From CAG-390 sp045636385 (lineage in GTDB: Bacteria; Bacillota; Clostridia; Oscillospirales; CAG-272): DNA of 64,000 nt. Every line of letters begins with the position of its first letter. Position 1 is the stretch's first letter. The DNA is taken from assembly GCA_045636385.1 (NCBI GenBank), contig JAZTXK010000078.1, positions 186,001 to 250,000 of the forward strand, read 5' to 3'. Below are positions 18,192-26,755 of the stretch, one piece after another. A model generated the notes under the pieces. It had not been told where the DNA came from and made no database searches. It saw only the letters and a list, made by a program, of their open reading frames with translations. The position numbers and the translations under genes were made by a program.

Positions 18192-18224
18192 ATTTACATA
18201 ATTTTCATCAAGAGGTTCACAACT

Positions 18225-18809
18225 ATGAAGTTACTCAAAGATAAAATAATGTCCGACGCCACGATAAAGCCCGGCGGTGTCGTTATAGTTTCCAATTTTT
18301 TGAATCACAGAATGAATATTTCGCTCATTGATGCGATCGGAAAGCAGTTTTACGAGCGTTTCAAGGACGTAAAGCCTACCTTGATCCTCACGGTTGAGGC
18401 ATCGGGAATTGGCATTGCTTGTCTTGCGGCAAGATATTTTGGTGTCGACGTACTGTTTGCAAAGAAATCTCAATCCAAAAACGTTACCGGCGAAACTTAT
18501 TCTTCGCTCGTAAGATCCTTTACCAAGGGAACTGTTTTCGACGTTCGAGTCGATAAAAATTATATTTCCGAGTGTGACCGTGTTCTTATCATTGACGACT
18601 TTCTTGCGGACGGAGAGGCTCTTCGAGGTCTTATCGACATAGTCAATCAGGCGGGCGCAACCGTGGTCGGCGCAGGTATATGCATTGAGAAAGCATTCCA
18701 GCCCGGCGGCGACAAGATCCGTGCCGCGGGAATAAATCTTTATTCTCTCGCTATTGTCGACACCGATGCCGACGGTAACCTTATCTTCGTTGATAAAAAT
18801 ATTATATAA
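18225..18809 (+). CDS. xpt: Xanthine phosphoribosyltransferase
   Basis: This purine-salvage enzyme makes XMP from xanthine and PRPP. The 194-aa protein has full family length. It begins MKLLKDKIMSDATIKPGGV and carries SNFLNHRMN, typical of Xpt rather than other phosphoribosyltransferases. The PRPP-binding loop is VLIIDDFLADGEA (about 120-132). AGAGG lies upstream of the ATG. It is a single gene between its own promoter and terminator. In many Firmicutes xpt is under a purine riboswitch; none fits here. Confidence 0.94.
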   Translation: MKLLKDKIMSDATIKPGGVVIVSNFLNHRMNISLIDAIGKQFYERFKDVKPTLILTVEASGIGIACLAARYFGVDVLFAKKSQSKNVTGETYSSLVRSFTKGTVFDVRVDKNYISECDRVLIIDDFLADGEALRGLIDIVNQAGATVVGAGICIEKAFQPGGDKIRAAGINLYSLAIVDTDADGNLIFVDKNII

Positions 18810-18813
18810 CAGC

Positions 18814-18850
18814 AACACGCTTATGCCCGACCGACATAAGCGTGTTTTCT
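18814..18850. terminator. Bidirectional terminator between xpt and spoIVA
   Basis: AACACGCTTATG (18814-18825) pairs perfectly with CATAAGCGTGTT (18835-18846) over 12 bp with a 9-base loop, followed by TTTTCT. It serves the two convergent genes. Confidence 0.9.
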
Positions 18851-18853
18851 CTA

Positions 18854-20332
18854 TTAAAGAAGTATGCAGATGAGTCCTCCGCTGCCCTCGTTGATGATCC
18901 TCTCTAAAGTTTCCGAAAGCTTCGTTCTTGCATCGTCGGGCATATGCTCGAGCTTGGAATGAAGTCCTTCGTTTACGAGCTCGTAGAGGGATTTGCCGAA
19001 AATATTGGATTCCCATATACTTGCGGGAGATTCCTCAAACTCGTGGAGGAGATATTTGACAAGATCCTCGGACTGCTGCTCTGAGCCAACCATGGGATTA
19101 ATCTCGGTTTCAATATTGGCTCTTATCATGTGGATCGACTGCGCGGATGCAGAAAGCTTGACGCCGTAGCCGTTTTGCTTACGTATTATCTCGGGCTCCT
19201 CAAGTCTCAGCTCGGAAACATCGGGCATTACGATTCCGTATCCGCGCTCCTCCGCGTCGTTTAACGCTTCTGCAACCTTATCGTACTTGCGTTTGATCTC
19301 TGCAAGCTCGCAAAGGAGGGGCAGAAGCTCGCTTTCATCATTTATTTCAAAAGAGCTGAGCTCTCCGAGTGTTACGTAGAACAGATCGTCGGCGAGATTT
19401 ACGGTCACCGTAGCTTTGCCCGTACCGAGGTCGATCTCGGTCAACTCAGCCTCGCTGATATATTCGTTATCCGAAAACGACTCAAAAGCAGCCGTAAGAG
19501 AACCGATTTTATCAGCTTTTTCTGCGCACGCGCGGACGCTTTCGCAAATGCTCGTCATAATATGATGATTTTCGGGAAGCGACTTCGTCCACAGCGGAAG
19601 GTTGACGCGTACCTCGGAAATCGGAAATTCGTTTAGAACCATTTCGAGAATATGATTGATATCCTCGCCATCGAGCTCGGGACAGCTGACAAGCGCTACG
19701 GGTACGCCGTATTTTCTTTCAAGCTCGTGTCCCAAATTCATAGCTTCTTCGGAATTCGGTTTTGCGGAATTAAGTATCACTGCAAAGGGCTTGCCGATCG
19801 CTTTAAGCTCGCGAATAACTCTCTCCTCCGCCCCGACGTATGAATCTCTGGATATCTCACCGATCGTTCCGTCGGATGTGATGACCATTCCGATCGTTGA
19901 ATGATCGCGGATAACGCGATGCGTGCCCTCCTCTGCCGCTTTGATAAAAGGTACGGGCTCTTCGCTCCATGGGGTTCTGACCATACGCGGCTGACCTTCT
20001 TCAAATATTCCCATAGCTTCGGGGATCATATAACCGACGCAGTCTATCATCCTTACGCGAAGCTTACCTGCGCCCGTGGGCGTGATTTCGACGGCTTCAT
20101 CGGGTATGAACTTTGGCTCGGTCGTCATAACCGTCTTACCCGCCGCGCTCTGCGGAAGCTCATCTCTTGCGCGATCCCTCTCATATCCTTCCGCTATATT
20201 GGGAAGGACGAGCGATTCCATAAATTTCTTGATAAAGGTCGATTTTCCCGATCGAACGGGTCCGACTACGCCTATATATACGTCACCGCCCGTACGCCCG
20301 GCTATATCCTTATATATGTTTGTGTCAGTCAT
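18854..20332 (-). CDS. spoIVA: Stage IV sporulation protein A
   Basis: SpoIVA is the ATP-driven scaffold that polymerises on the forespore surface as the base of the spore coat. The 492-aa protein has full length. Walker A is GPVRSGKS at residues 24-31, preceded by MTDTNIYKDIAGRTGGDVYIG in the conserved order. Other family blocks include VRMIDCVGYMIP and DHSTIGMVITSDG. The C-terminal domain ends with GGLICILL, matching the family's conserved hydrophobic end. It is monocistronic with a possible SigE-type promoter (20365-20393). It is strong evidence that the organism forms endospores. Confidence 0.98.
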   Translation of the reverse strand: MTDTNIYKDIAGRTGGDVYIGVVGPVRSGKSTFIKKFMESLVLPNIAEGYERDRARDELPQSAAGKTVMTTEPKFIPDEAVEITPTGAGKLRVRMIDCVGYMIPEAMGIFEEGQPRMVRTPWSEEPVPFIKAAEEGTHRVIRDHSTIGMVITSDGTIGEISRDSYVGAEERVIRELKAIGKPFAVILNSAKPNSEEAMNLGHELERKYGVPVALVSCPELDGEDINHILEMVLNEFPISEVRVNLPLWTKSLPENHHIMTSICESVRACAEKADKIGSLTAAFESFSDNEYISEAELTEIDLGTGKATVTVNLADDLFYVTLGELSSFEINDESELLPLLCELAEIKRKYDKVAEALNDAEERGYGIVMPDVSELRLEEPEIIRKQNGYGVKLSASAQSIHMIRANIETEINPMVGSEQQSEDLVKYLLHEFEESPASIWESNIFGKSLYELVNEGLHSKLEHMPDDARTKLSETLERIINEGSGGLICILL

Positions 20333-20364
20333 ACTACTTCCTCCGAAAAAATAATCTTTGGTAA

Positions 20365-20393
20365 TTCTTATGACGGATCGGGAAAATTTATGC
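20365..20393 (-). promoter_or_regulatory. Possible SigE-type promoter of spoIVA
   Basis: On the reverse strand GCATAAAT (20386-20393) is followed after 13 bases by CATAAGAA (20365-20372). This resembles the mother-cell sigma-E pattern (an ATA-type -35 and CATACA-type -10). spoIVA is sigma-E dependent in Bacillus subtilis. The match is imperfect. Confidence 0.4.
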
Positions 20394-20412
20394 TTCGGAT
20401 GCGCACTTTAAC

Positions 20413-20441
20413 TTGATTTGTTTCAAAAAATATGATATAAT
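20413..20441 (+). promoter_or_regulatory. Promoter of the FkbM-like methyltransferase gene
   Basis: TTGATT (20413-20418) and TATAAT (20436-20441) are spaced 17 bases apart. The -10 is extended (TGATATAAT). GGAG at 20461-20464 is the ribosome-binding site. Confidence 0.75.
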
Positions 20442-20470
20442 TAACGCGAAAATCATTTAAGGAGCTATAA

Positions 20471-21526
20471 ATGGATCTCTGGCAATATCTATCGTCAAGC
20501 AATAAAAAGATCGTGATGTACGGAATGGGCAACGGTGGGGATAAAATACTCGGCGTTTGCGAACGTTACGGAATCGAGATCTCCGACTTTTTTGCAAGCG
20601 ACGGCTTCGTGCGCGGGCAGAAATTTCACGGCAAGACGGTATTAAGCTTCTCTCAGGTCAAAGAGAAATACGGCAAAGATAATATAATCGTGCTCGTGGC
20701 CTTCGCGTCCTCATTGCCCGACGTAATGGACGCCATTGCGAGGGTTTCGGATGAATGTGAAACCTACATTCCCGACGTGCCCGTAAGAGGCGATAACGTT
20801 TTCTGCGAGGAATTTGAGCGCAAGTATAGTGAAAATATCAAAAAAGCATATTCTCTGCTTTCGGACGAAAGATCGAAAGAGGTGTTCAGGGGCGTGATCG
20901 ATTTCAGAAGAACGGGAAGGCTTGATATTCTGCAATCCACATCCGATGCTCCCGACACGGTTTTAGAGGAGCTTTTGCATTTTGATCAATACCGCATTAT
21001 CGGTGACATTGGTGCTTATAACGGCGATACTGCCGAGGAAATATTGAACCGTTGTCCTCACGCCGAGAAGATATATTCTCTCGAGCCCGACAGAAGAAAT
21101 TTCCGAAAGCTTTCCGCTTTTGCCGAGGGCAAAGAGAAGGTTATTCCCATAAATGCGGCGGCTTGGAACGAAGGCACGACGTTGTTTTTTGATGACAGCG
21201 GAAACAGAAACTCGGGACTTGCGGAGAACGGGATTTCAAAGCGTCGCGTTGAAGTAAACGCTATCGCTCTTGACAGCGTCTTTGTTGACGGAGTTGATTA
21301 CATTAAATACGACGTAGAGGGCGCAGAAAAGGAGGCTCTTGAGGGCAGCCGCGAGATAATAAGCAAATACCGCCCCGATCTTCTTATCTCGATCTACCAC
21401 AGAACCGAAGACCTCCACGCTCTGATACTTCAGCTTCACGACATTTGTCCCGAATATAAGCTTTATATTCGCAGATATCCTTATATTCCCGCGTGGGATC
21501 TCAATCTCTACGCTACTGTTAAATAA
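20471..21526 (+). CDS. FkbM-family methyltransferase with N-terminal Rossmann-like domain
   Basis: The 351-aa protein has two parts. Residues 1-110 form a nucleotide-sugar-reductase-like Rossmann segment (IVMYGMGNGGDKIL, then LVAFAS). The C-terminal part is an FkbM methyltransferase with SAM motif GDIGAYNGDTAE (about 178-189), YSLEPDRRNF and IKYDVEGAEKEAL. FkbM enzymes methylate hydroxyls of sugars or polyketides. Similar two-part proteins occur in glycan or flagellin-glycosylation loci of Clostridia, but here the gene stands alone between its own promoter and terminator. The substrate cannot be inferred. Confidence 0.85.
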   Translation: MDLWQYLSSSNKKIVMYGMGNGGDKILGVCERYGIEISDFFASDGFVRGQKFHGKTVLSFSQVKEKYGKDNIIVLVAFASSLPDVMDAIARVSDECETYIPDVPVRGDNVFCEEFERKYSENIKKAYSLLSDERSKEVFRGVIDFRRTGRLDILQSTSDAPDTVLEELLHFDQYRIIGDIGAYNGDTAEEILNRCPHAEKIYSLEPDRRNFRKLSAFAEGKEKVIPINAAAWNEGTTLFFDDSGNRNSGLAENGISKRRVEVNAIALDSVFVDGVDYIKYDVEGAEKEALEGSREIISKYRPDLLISIYHRTEDLHALILQLHDICPEYKLYIRRYPYIPAWDLNLYATVK

Positions 21527-21529
21527 CAA

Positions 21530-21566
21530 AAAGACCGTCCGCTTGAAGCGGGCGATCTTTTCTTTT
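21530..21566. terminator. Bidirectional terminator after the FkbM-like gene
   Basis: A 14-base arm (21530-21543) pairs with 21547-21560 with one mismatch and one wobble and a 3-base loop, followed by TCTTTT. It separates two convergent genes. Confidence 0.85.
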
Positions 21567-22290
21567 AGTTATAAAATTCAATAAAAATAAGCTCTGTGCT
21601 GTTAAAGAGTCGCGGGATCGGAGGGGCGTTATTCGCCAAGCCGCGGCTTACGATGAGTCTGCCATCGTGCATTCCCGACGTATATTTAGGAAAGAATCCC
21701 TGACCGGGTGCGATCAAACCTTTTCCGAAGATTCGTATCTGCCCTCCGTGAGCGTGACCCGAAAGCGTGAGGTCAATATTGAGAGCTCTGATATATTCGG
21801 GATAATATTCAGGATGATGATTAAGCAGAAGCTTATAGCCGTCAAGCTTTGCAAATGACGCAAGCCATTCGAGATTAGGCGGAGGCGTCATTTCCAAGTG
21901 GTGCTCGGTTACGGGCTCGTCGTTGACGATAAGACCGGAAGTGAGGCCTCCGATCTTTATACCCTCGAATTCCGTGTATGCGTCTTCTAAAAGAGTGATT
22001 CCGTTTTCTCTGCAAAAATCCCGTACCTTTTTTACCGCGCCTCCCTCGTGATTTCCAAGCGACATAAATACAGGCGCGATAACTTTGAGCTCATTGAACA
22101 TATCAAATGAATTTTTCACCGTATCGTCGTGACCGTAGATAATATCACCCGTGCACAATATCACGTCGACGCCCGCTTCTTTGATGCGGTCCACGATCGC
22201 GCGGTAGGGCTTATCGTGGTTATCGGCGATAAATGCCGCTTTAAGATTTCTTTGAACGGGAGCCTTGATTCTGTATTCGGTAATCTGCAT
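21565..22290 (-). CDS. Calcineurin-like metallophosphoesterase
   Basis: The 241-aa protein has all five phosphoesterase blocks: FIADNHD, CTGDIIYG, SLGNHEGG, LNHHPEYY and SGHAHGGQ, which bind two metals. In the first block the usual Asp-x-His is Asp-Asn-His. The overall form matches the YkuE/YaeI branch, often associated with UDP-diacylglucosamine or lipid pyrophosphate hydrolysis, but without the N-terminal twin-arginine or membrane segment. It ends the uvrC-rsmD-coaD cluster, one base after coaD. The substrate is unknown. Confidence 0.88.
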   Translation of the reverse strand: MQITEYRIKAPVQRNLKAAFIADNHDKPYRAIVDRIKEAGVDVILCTGDIIYGHDDTVKNSFDMFNELKVIAPVFMSLGNHEGGAVKKVRDFCRENGITLLEDAYTEFEGIKIGGLTSGLIVNDEPVTEHHLEMTPPPNLEWLASFAKLDGYKLLLNHHPEYYPEYIRALNIDLTLSGHAHGGQIRIFGKGLIAPGQGFFPKYTSGMHDGRLIVSRGLANNAPPIPRLFNSTELIFIEFYN

Positions 22291-22291
22291 C

Positions 22292-22768
22292 TTACTTGTT
22301 CAGTTCCTTAATATATTCTATCGCTTCATCTGCGATGACTCCCTCAAGGGGAAGTTTTTCTTCTATAAGCTTTCTCGCGTAAGTCGAGCTGATATCCGCG
22401 AGGCTTGAATATGCGGGGAGATATACGGTTTCCGTTATCGGATTGCGATCGTGATTAAACTCAGCCATATTCTGCTCATATTCAAAATCCTCGGTATTCC
22501 TCACACCTTTGACGATCGCAACAGCCTTCAGTGCGGCGGCAAGATCAGCGAGATATCCGTCAGCGGTTATGACCGACGCTTGAGGAATATCGGAAAGCGT
22601 TAATTCCGCAATTCTCTTTCTTTCGGAAAAGGTAAATTTACCAGTTTTATCGGGATTTATCATAATGGCGACGATCACCCTGTCAAAGAGCTTTGCCGCC
22701 CTTTCAACGACGTCCTTGTGACCGAGAGTCATAGGATCGAAGCTTCCGGGAACTATCGCTATTCTCAT
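22292..22768 (-). CDS. coaD: Phosphopantetheine adenylyltransferase
   Basis: CoaD makes dephospho-CoA from ATP and 4'-phosphopantetheine in coenzyme A synthesis. The 158-aa protein has the N-terminal signature PGSFDPMTLGHKD (about 7-19) with the TxxH-like nucleotide site. The C-terminal block ISSTYARKLI, typical of the family, lies near residue 126. It overlaps rsmD by four bases, the usual rsmD-coaD pairing. Confidence 0.97.
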   Translation of the reverse strand: MRIAIVPGSFDPMTLGHKDVVERAAKLFDRVIVAIMINPDKTGKFTFSERKRIAELTLSDIPQASVITADGYLADLAAALKAVAIVKGVRNTEDFEYEQNMAEFNHDRNPITETVYLPAYSSLADISSTYARKLIEEKLPLEGVIADEAIEYIKELNK

Positions 22769-23334
22769 ACCGCGTCCTCCTTGGGGATAAGGATTGTGAC
22801 GAATGCCGCGCCGTATCTTGATGCGCGCTTTACCGTGAATTTATCGGCAAGTGCAGGTTCGCCCGCAAACACGTCGCTCTCCTCTGCGGTTTCACACACG
22901 ACGGTAGAGGTGCTTTTCAGTTTCCCGCATTCGATAAGCTTTTTCAGTACGCTAGGGATCAATTTCAAGGCATAAGGAGGATCGAGAAAAACTATATCGA
23001 ACTTCTCTTCTCCAAGTCTGCCGATCATTGCATTTGAATCGCAAAGATTGATTCGGCATTTAGGAGCAAGACGCGTCTTTTCAGCATTCATCTTCATTAT
23101 TGCCACAGCCTCGCGTGACGAGTCACACATAACAGCTTCGGTTGCTCCTCTCGAGAGAGCTTCAAGCGCAAGCTGTCCCGAGCCCGAAAACAAGTCGAGA
23201 ACCTTTCTGCCTTCTATATCAAACTGTATCATAGAAAATATCGCTTCTTTGGTGCGCGCGGCGGTTGGACGCGTCGCCTCGCCGTCAAGAGTGATAAGGT
23301 TTACCCCTCTCGCACTTCCGGTAATAATTCTCAT
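22765..23334 (-). CDS. rsmD: 16S rRNA (guanine966-N2)-methyltransferase
   Basis: RsmD methylates G966 of 16S rRNA during 30S assembly. The 189-aa protein starts MRIITGSARGVNL and contains TRPTAARTKEAIFS. The SAM motif is VLDLFSGSGQLALEAL and the catalytic DPPY motif lies in FDIVFLDPPYALK. Length is normal. It follows uvrC by two bases and overlaps coaD by four. Confidence 0.95.
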   Translation of the reverse strand: MRIITGSARGVNLITLDGEATRPTAARTKEAIFSMIQFDIEGRKVLDLFSGSGQLALEALSRGATEAVMCDSSREAVAIMKMNAEKTRLAPKCRINLCDSNAMIGRLGEEKFDIVFLDPPYALKLIPSVLKKLIECGKLKSTSTVVCETAEESDVFAGEPALADKFTVKRASRYGAAFVTILIPKEDAV

Positions 23335-23336
23335 AA

Positions 23337-25223
23337 TTATTCCTCCGTTTTCTTATCAAAATAAGCGCGTATACGCAAAATGTCGGTTGAGTTTATCCCC
23401 TTGACGGATCTCAAAGCCTCGGCAGATGCGTTTTTGACACCGTTGTAGCCTCCGAAAGCCGCGAGCAAGGCTTTGGCCTTGGAAGGACCGATGCCCTCGA
23501 TCTTCGTAAGCGACGAGGTCTTAACCGTCTTACGCTTCGCCTGAGTCATTCTTCCGATCGAATAGCGGTGTACTTCTTCTTGGATTTTATAAATGAATAC
23601 AAAAAGCTCGCGCTGTTTCGCTATATTGATCTCGCAATAGTTTTCGCCGTCAAAGGCGACGAGAGCACGCGTTTTGTGGAATTCGTCCTTGACCATACCC
23701 GCAGCCGGAACGTGAACTCCGAGCTCTGCCATAACGTCAATAGCCACGGAAAGATGATTAACGCCGCCGTCGAGCAAAATAAGATCGGGGAAAGCCGAAA
23801 ACGATGCGTTTTTATCTTTACCGTCGCTATCGGGCAGAAGATACTTTAATCTTCTCGTCAATGCCTCGCGCAATGCGCCGTAGTCATCCTGACCCTCGGT
23901 TGTTGAGATCTTAAACGATCTGTAATCGCTCTTGGCAAACTTTCCGCCCTCGGTGACGATCATACCGGCGGTAATATGCTCACTTCCGATGTTAGATATA
24001 TCATACGCTTCTATTCTGTAAGGAACAACTTCAAGCGAAAGCAACGACGCGAGCATTACTGCGGCTTCGTCAGTCTTTTCGTTATCGCGAATATATTTCA
24101 TAGCCGCCTGCTTTGCGTTCTCTGCAGCTAGCTCACAAAGCTTTTTATTGTCGCCTATAACGGGCTTCGAGATATCTATCTTACGCTGATTGAGAGAGGA
24201 AAGCAAATCAGCAAGGAAGATCATTTCGTCTGCTGTGCAATCGAGTCCCAAAAGGATTTTCTCCGGAATATCCTCCGACATTTTGTAATGCTCGAAAAGC
24301 AGAGATATCATCGCGGAATTGTCTGCAATTACGTCGCCGGCAAGAGGAAATTCGAGTTTATCGTTAAGAGAACCGTCTCGGACGCGGAGGATACAGAGCA
24401 TCGTTACTGCGCCGTCCTCATAAACGCCTATAACGTCTCTGTCGGTACCGGGAGAAGCGACAGCCTTTTGCTTTTCGGAAAGCTTGCGCAAAGCCTCAAT
24501 AGCATCCCTGCACCTTGCCGCCATTTCGTACTGCTCTTCCTCAGCACATCGAAGCATTTCTTCCTCAAGGCTTCTGCGGACCTTTGCGGTGTTACCGCGA
24601 AGAACCTCGGCGACCGCTGAAACACGTTCGGCATAATCCTTCTTCGTAACCTTACCCGTACAAACGCCGGGGCAAAAGCCCATCTGATAGTTGATGCAAG
24701 GTCTTGTCTTTTCGAAATCGGCGGGGAATTTTTTCTTGCACGAATAAAGACCGAAGGTTTTGTTCATCAGCGAGATAACGGAAAAAACGCTTTGCGTTCC
24801 CGAATAGGGTCCGAAGTAGCGACCGCCGTCATCAAGACGCTTGCGCGTCATTATCAATCGCGGATATTCCTCACCCGTCAGCTTGATATAAGGATAGGAC
24901 TTTGCATCCTTCAATCTGATGTTATATCTCGGCGTATGCTGTTTTATGAGTGTATTTTCGAGAGTCAACGCTTCTATTTCGGTATCACAATGGATGCACT
25001 CAAAGCGGCGGACGGATGAGACCATCCGCGCGGTCTTTGCATTCTTGACGTTGTTACCGAAATACTGTGAAACTCGGTTTTTAAGATTGCGGGATTTGCC
25101 GACGTAAATAATCTTGTCGGAGGAATCCCTCATAATATACACTCCGGGGCGTTCCGGCAATTGCATTGCCTCCGCGTGAAGCTTTTTCATACGCTCTGAG
25201 GCGTGATTTTCTCTTTCGTTCAT
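23337..25223 (-). CDS. uvrC: Excinuclease ABC subunit C
   Basis: UvrC makes both incisions in nucleotide-excision repair. The 628-aa protein has the GIY-YIG domain at the N-terminus (PGVYIMRDSSDKIIYVGKS) and a UvrB-interacting UVR segment near 205-240. The RNase-H-like nuclease domain follows, with YDISNIGSEH and ILLDGGVNH. Tandem helix-hairpin-helix repeats end the protein (KIEGIGPSKAKALLAAFGG). AGGTG precedes the ATG. A hairpin terminator lies only about 12 bases upstream, so transcription may depend on read-through from ptsH or on a promoter inside it. Confidence 0.97.
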   Translation of the reverse strand: MNERENHASERMKKLHAEAMQLPERPGVYIMRDSSDKIIYVGKSRNLKNRVSQYFGNNVKNAKTARMVSSVRRFECIHCDTEIEALTLENTLIKQHTPRYNIRLKDAKSYPYIKLTGEEYPRLIMTRKRLDDGGRYFGPYSGTQSVFSVISLMNKTFGLYSCKKKFPADFEKTRPCINYQMGFCPGVCTGKVTKKDYAERVSAVAEVLRGNTAKVRRSLEEEMLRCAEEEQYEMAARCRDAIEALRKLSEKQKAVASPGTDRDVIGVYEDGAVTMLCILRVRDGSLNDKLEFPLAGDVIADNSAMISLLFEHYKMSEDIPEKILLGLDCTADEMIFLADLLSSLNQRKIDISKPVIGDNKKLCELAAENAKQAAMKYIRDNEKTDEAAVMLASLLSLEVVPYRIEAYDISNIGSEHITAGMIVTEGGKFAKSDYRSFKISTTEGQDDYGALREALTRRLKYLLPDSDGKDKNASFSAFPDLILLDGGVNHLSVAIDVMAELGVHVPAAGMVKDEFHKTRALVAFDGENYCEINIAKQRELFVFIYKIQEEVHRYSIGRMTQAKRKTVKTSSLTKIEGIGPSKAKALLAAFGGYNGVKNASAEALRSVKGINSTDILRIRAYFDKKTEE

Positions 25224-25235
25224 ACTTTCACCTAA

Positions 25236-25265
25236 ACAAATGGGCGGAAGCTAAAACTCCCACCC
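25236..25265 (-). terminator. Hairpin between ptsH and uvrC
   Basis: On the reverse strand a 9-bp stem with G-U pairs (25257-25265 with 25242-25250) and a 6-base loop is followed by the short run ATTTGTTT. It is a weak terminator or attenuator downstream of ptsH, immediately in front of uvrC. Confidence 0.55.
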
Positions 25266-25281
25266 TCTTGTTCATCCTGAT

Positions 25282-25545
25282 TTAGTCGTTAAAGCCGGAT
25301 TCGATAAGTTCAACCAGACCTTTGATTGCAGCCTCTTCATCATCGCCGTCAGCAACGATTGTGATAGACATTCCCTTTGCGATGCCGATAGAAAGCACGC
25401 CAAGCAAGCTCTTTGCGCTGACCTTTCTGTCATCCTTAACGACCCAAACACCGCTTCTATAAGTATTTGCCTTCTGGATAAAGAAGGTTGCGGGTCTTGC
25501 GTGCAGTCCGCTATTGTTGTTAATAGTAACTTCTCTCTGGATCAT
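25282..25545 (-). CDS. ptsH: HPr phosphocarrier protein
   Basis: HPr carries phosphate from enzyme I to PTS permeases and in Firmicutes also governs catabolite repression. The 87-aa protein has the active His 15 in LHARPA and the regulatory Ser 46 in AKSLLGVLS, so it is a true HPr rather than a Crh protein, which lacks the His. The start has AAGGAG upstream. It is preceded by a strong extended promoter and followed by a hairpin. No enzyme I gene is nearby. Confidence 0.95.
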   Translation of the reverse strand: MIQREVTINNNSGLHARPATFFIQKANTYRSGVWVVKDDRKVSAKSLLGVLSIGIAKGMSITIVADGDDEEAAIKGLVELIESGFND

Positions 25546-25594
25546 TTAAGACTCCTTCAATTTGTGAAATACGTAAATAAATTGATACATTATA

Positions 25595-25623
25595 ATTATA
25601 TCAATTCTTTTGTGCAATTTCAA
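25595..25623 (-). promoter_or_regulatory. Promoter of ptsH (two overlapping versions)
   Basis: On the reverse strand TTGAAA (25618-25623) and TATAAT (25595-25600) are spaced 17 bases apart, with the extended -10 TGATATAAT. A second set, TTGCAC (25612-25617) and TATAAT (25589-25594), also 17 apart, overlaps it six bases downstream. Confidence 0.75.
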
Positions 25624-25694
25624 TGGAATTTATCAATAAAAATACAAGATTTGCAAAAGCGTTTTGTTGTTATTTTATACAACAAAAGTTGACC

Positions 25695-26192
25695 TTATTG
25701 CTCTATTTTCTCAATACCCACGATCTCAACGGTAATATCTACGGTCTGAGTATGAAGCTCAAGAACTACGCCGACGGCAATATGAACGCCGTTTTGCGTG
25801 ACGAGCATACCGTCACTTGTCATGAGATCACACTCTATACTTGTCGTTAGATCGACTAAAGTATTATTGGGATAATAAGCAGGGATAAGATCCCCTGATG
25901 CCCCGAGCTCGTAAACCATCTTCGGAGTAACCGTAGGCGAAGAAAGAACCTGCCCCATATATTCTCCGTTTTCAAAATAAACGGGTTCGGAAAGCGTGAT
26001 CATATCGACAGTTGTATACTGCAAGCCTTCAGCGCGTACCGTAACAGCATACTTTTCAGTATTATAGGTAAACAGTTTCATGTCCGTTGTAAATCTGAAA
26101 ATCAAAGTTAAAGCCAAAGCAATAACAACTATCAGAACAACGGCATCCATAGCGGCAAAACGAATTTTATTTTTATTTATCTGCTTACTCAT
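25695..26192 (-). CDS. DUF4330-type membrane-anchored protein (second of pair)
   Basis: The 165-aa protein has a short basic N-terminus, one transmembrane helix (about 15-35, DAVVLIVVIALALTLIF) and a beta-rich outside domain. The layout matches DUF4330, a Firmicutes family found with O-antigen ligase-like genes. Its ATG overlaps the stop of the upstream DUF4330 gene (ATGA, 26189-26192). The function is unknown; co-location suggests a role in export or polymerisation of a surface polysaccharide. Confidence 0.75.
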   Translation of the reverse strand: MSKQINKNKIRFAAMDAVVLIVVIALALTLIFRFTTDMKLFTYNTEKYAVTVRAEGLQYTTVDMITLSEPVYFENGEYMGQVLSSPTVTPKMVYELGASGDLIPAYYPNNTLVDLTTSIECDLMTSDGMLVTQNGVHIAVGVVLELHTQTVDITVEIVGIEKIEQ

Positions 26193-26755
26193 TTTGCACC
26201 ACCTGCATCGTTAGCGTTTTCTTGGCTCAGGGAAATACAAATTCCCTCTGCCTCAAAATTCGGAAGGAGCAATTCGTATACTCCTTCAACGGCGATTCTC
26301 TTGCCATCGATCAGATATCCGTCGTCTTTAACCGTGGCAGTTGCTGAAAAAGTAACCACGAGATCAACGAGATCCGGATGCTCGATCGGCTTGACTCCGC
26401 CGCTGTTCGCATCGAAAATATACATTATATGAGACTCGACCTCAACAGCCGAAGCAACCGCGCCAAGCTCATATCCGTCAGGGTCGCTGACCTTATCGCC
26501 GATATTGATATTGCTTGCATACGCAGAAGGTACACCCGAAATTCTTACAGTGTATATAACATCAACGTCATCAGAATTCACTTTGATCAGATTCCACGGA
26601 GAGTATACGGCGAAAAGCAGCGCTACGACGGCTGTTATGCAAAGGATTATCAGTATATCAAGAATATTGATTCCTTCACGTTTTTTCTTTTCTTTTCCCT
26701 GGACGGCTTTTTTCTTCGATTTGTTAACTTTATCAATCTTCTTCTCTTCCGTCAT
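26189..26755 (-). CDS. DUF4330-type membrane-anchored protein (first of pair)
   Basis: The 188-aa protein has a very basic N-terminus (KVNKSKKKAVQGKEKKKRE), one transmembrane helix (about 30-50) and a beta-rich extracellular domain similar in layout to the next gene's product. The repeated block (GDKVSDPDGYELGAV here, EYMGQVLSSPTV in its partner) supports a shared DUF4330 fold. The ORF overlaps the end of the O-antigen-ligase-like gene by 23 bases, so the three genes are translationally coupled. The function is unknown. Confidence 0.72.
   Translation of the reverse strand: MTEEKKIDKVNKSKKKAVQGKEKKKREGINILDILIILCITAVVALLFAVYSPWNLIKVNSDDVDVIYTVRISGVPSAYASNINIGDKVSDPDGYELGAVASAVEVESHIMYIFDANSGGVKPIEHPDLVDLVVTFSATATVKDDGYLIDGKRIAVEGVYELLLPNFEAEGICISLSQENANDAGGAK

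Noticed and set aside
18100..18224. Purine riboswitch before xpt
   Set aside because: The leader after the promoter is only about 27 bases and lacks the conserved junction sequences.
25662..25687. Inverted repeat TTTTGTTGT/ACAACAAAA after the DUF4330 pair
   Set aside because: All A/T-rich pairs and no U-tract on the relevant strand; too weak to call a terminator.
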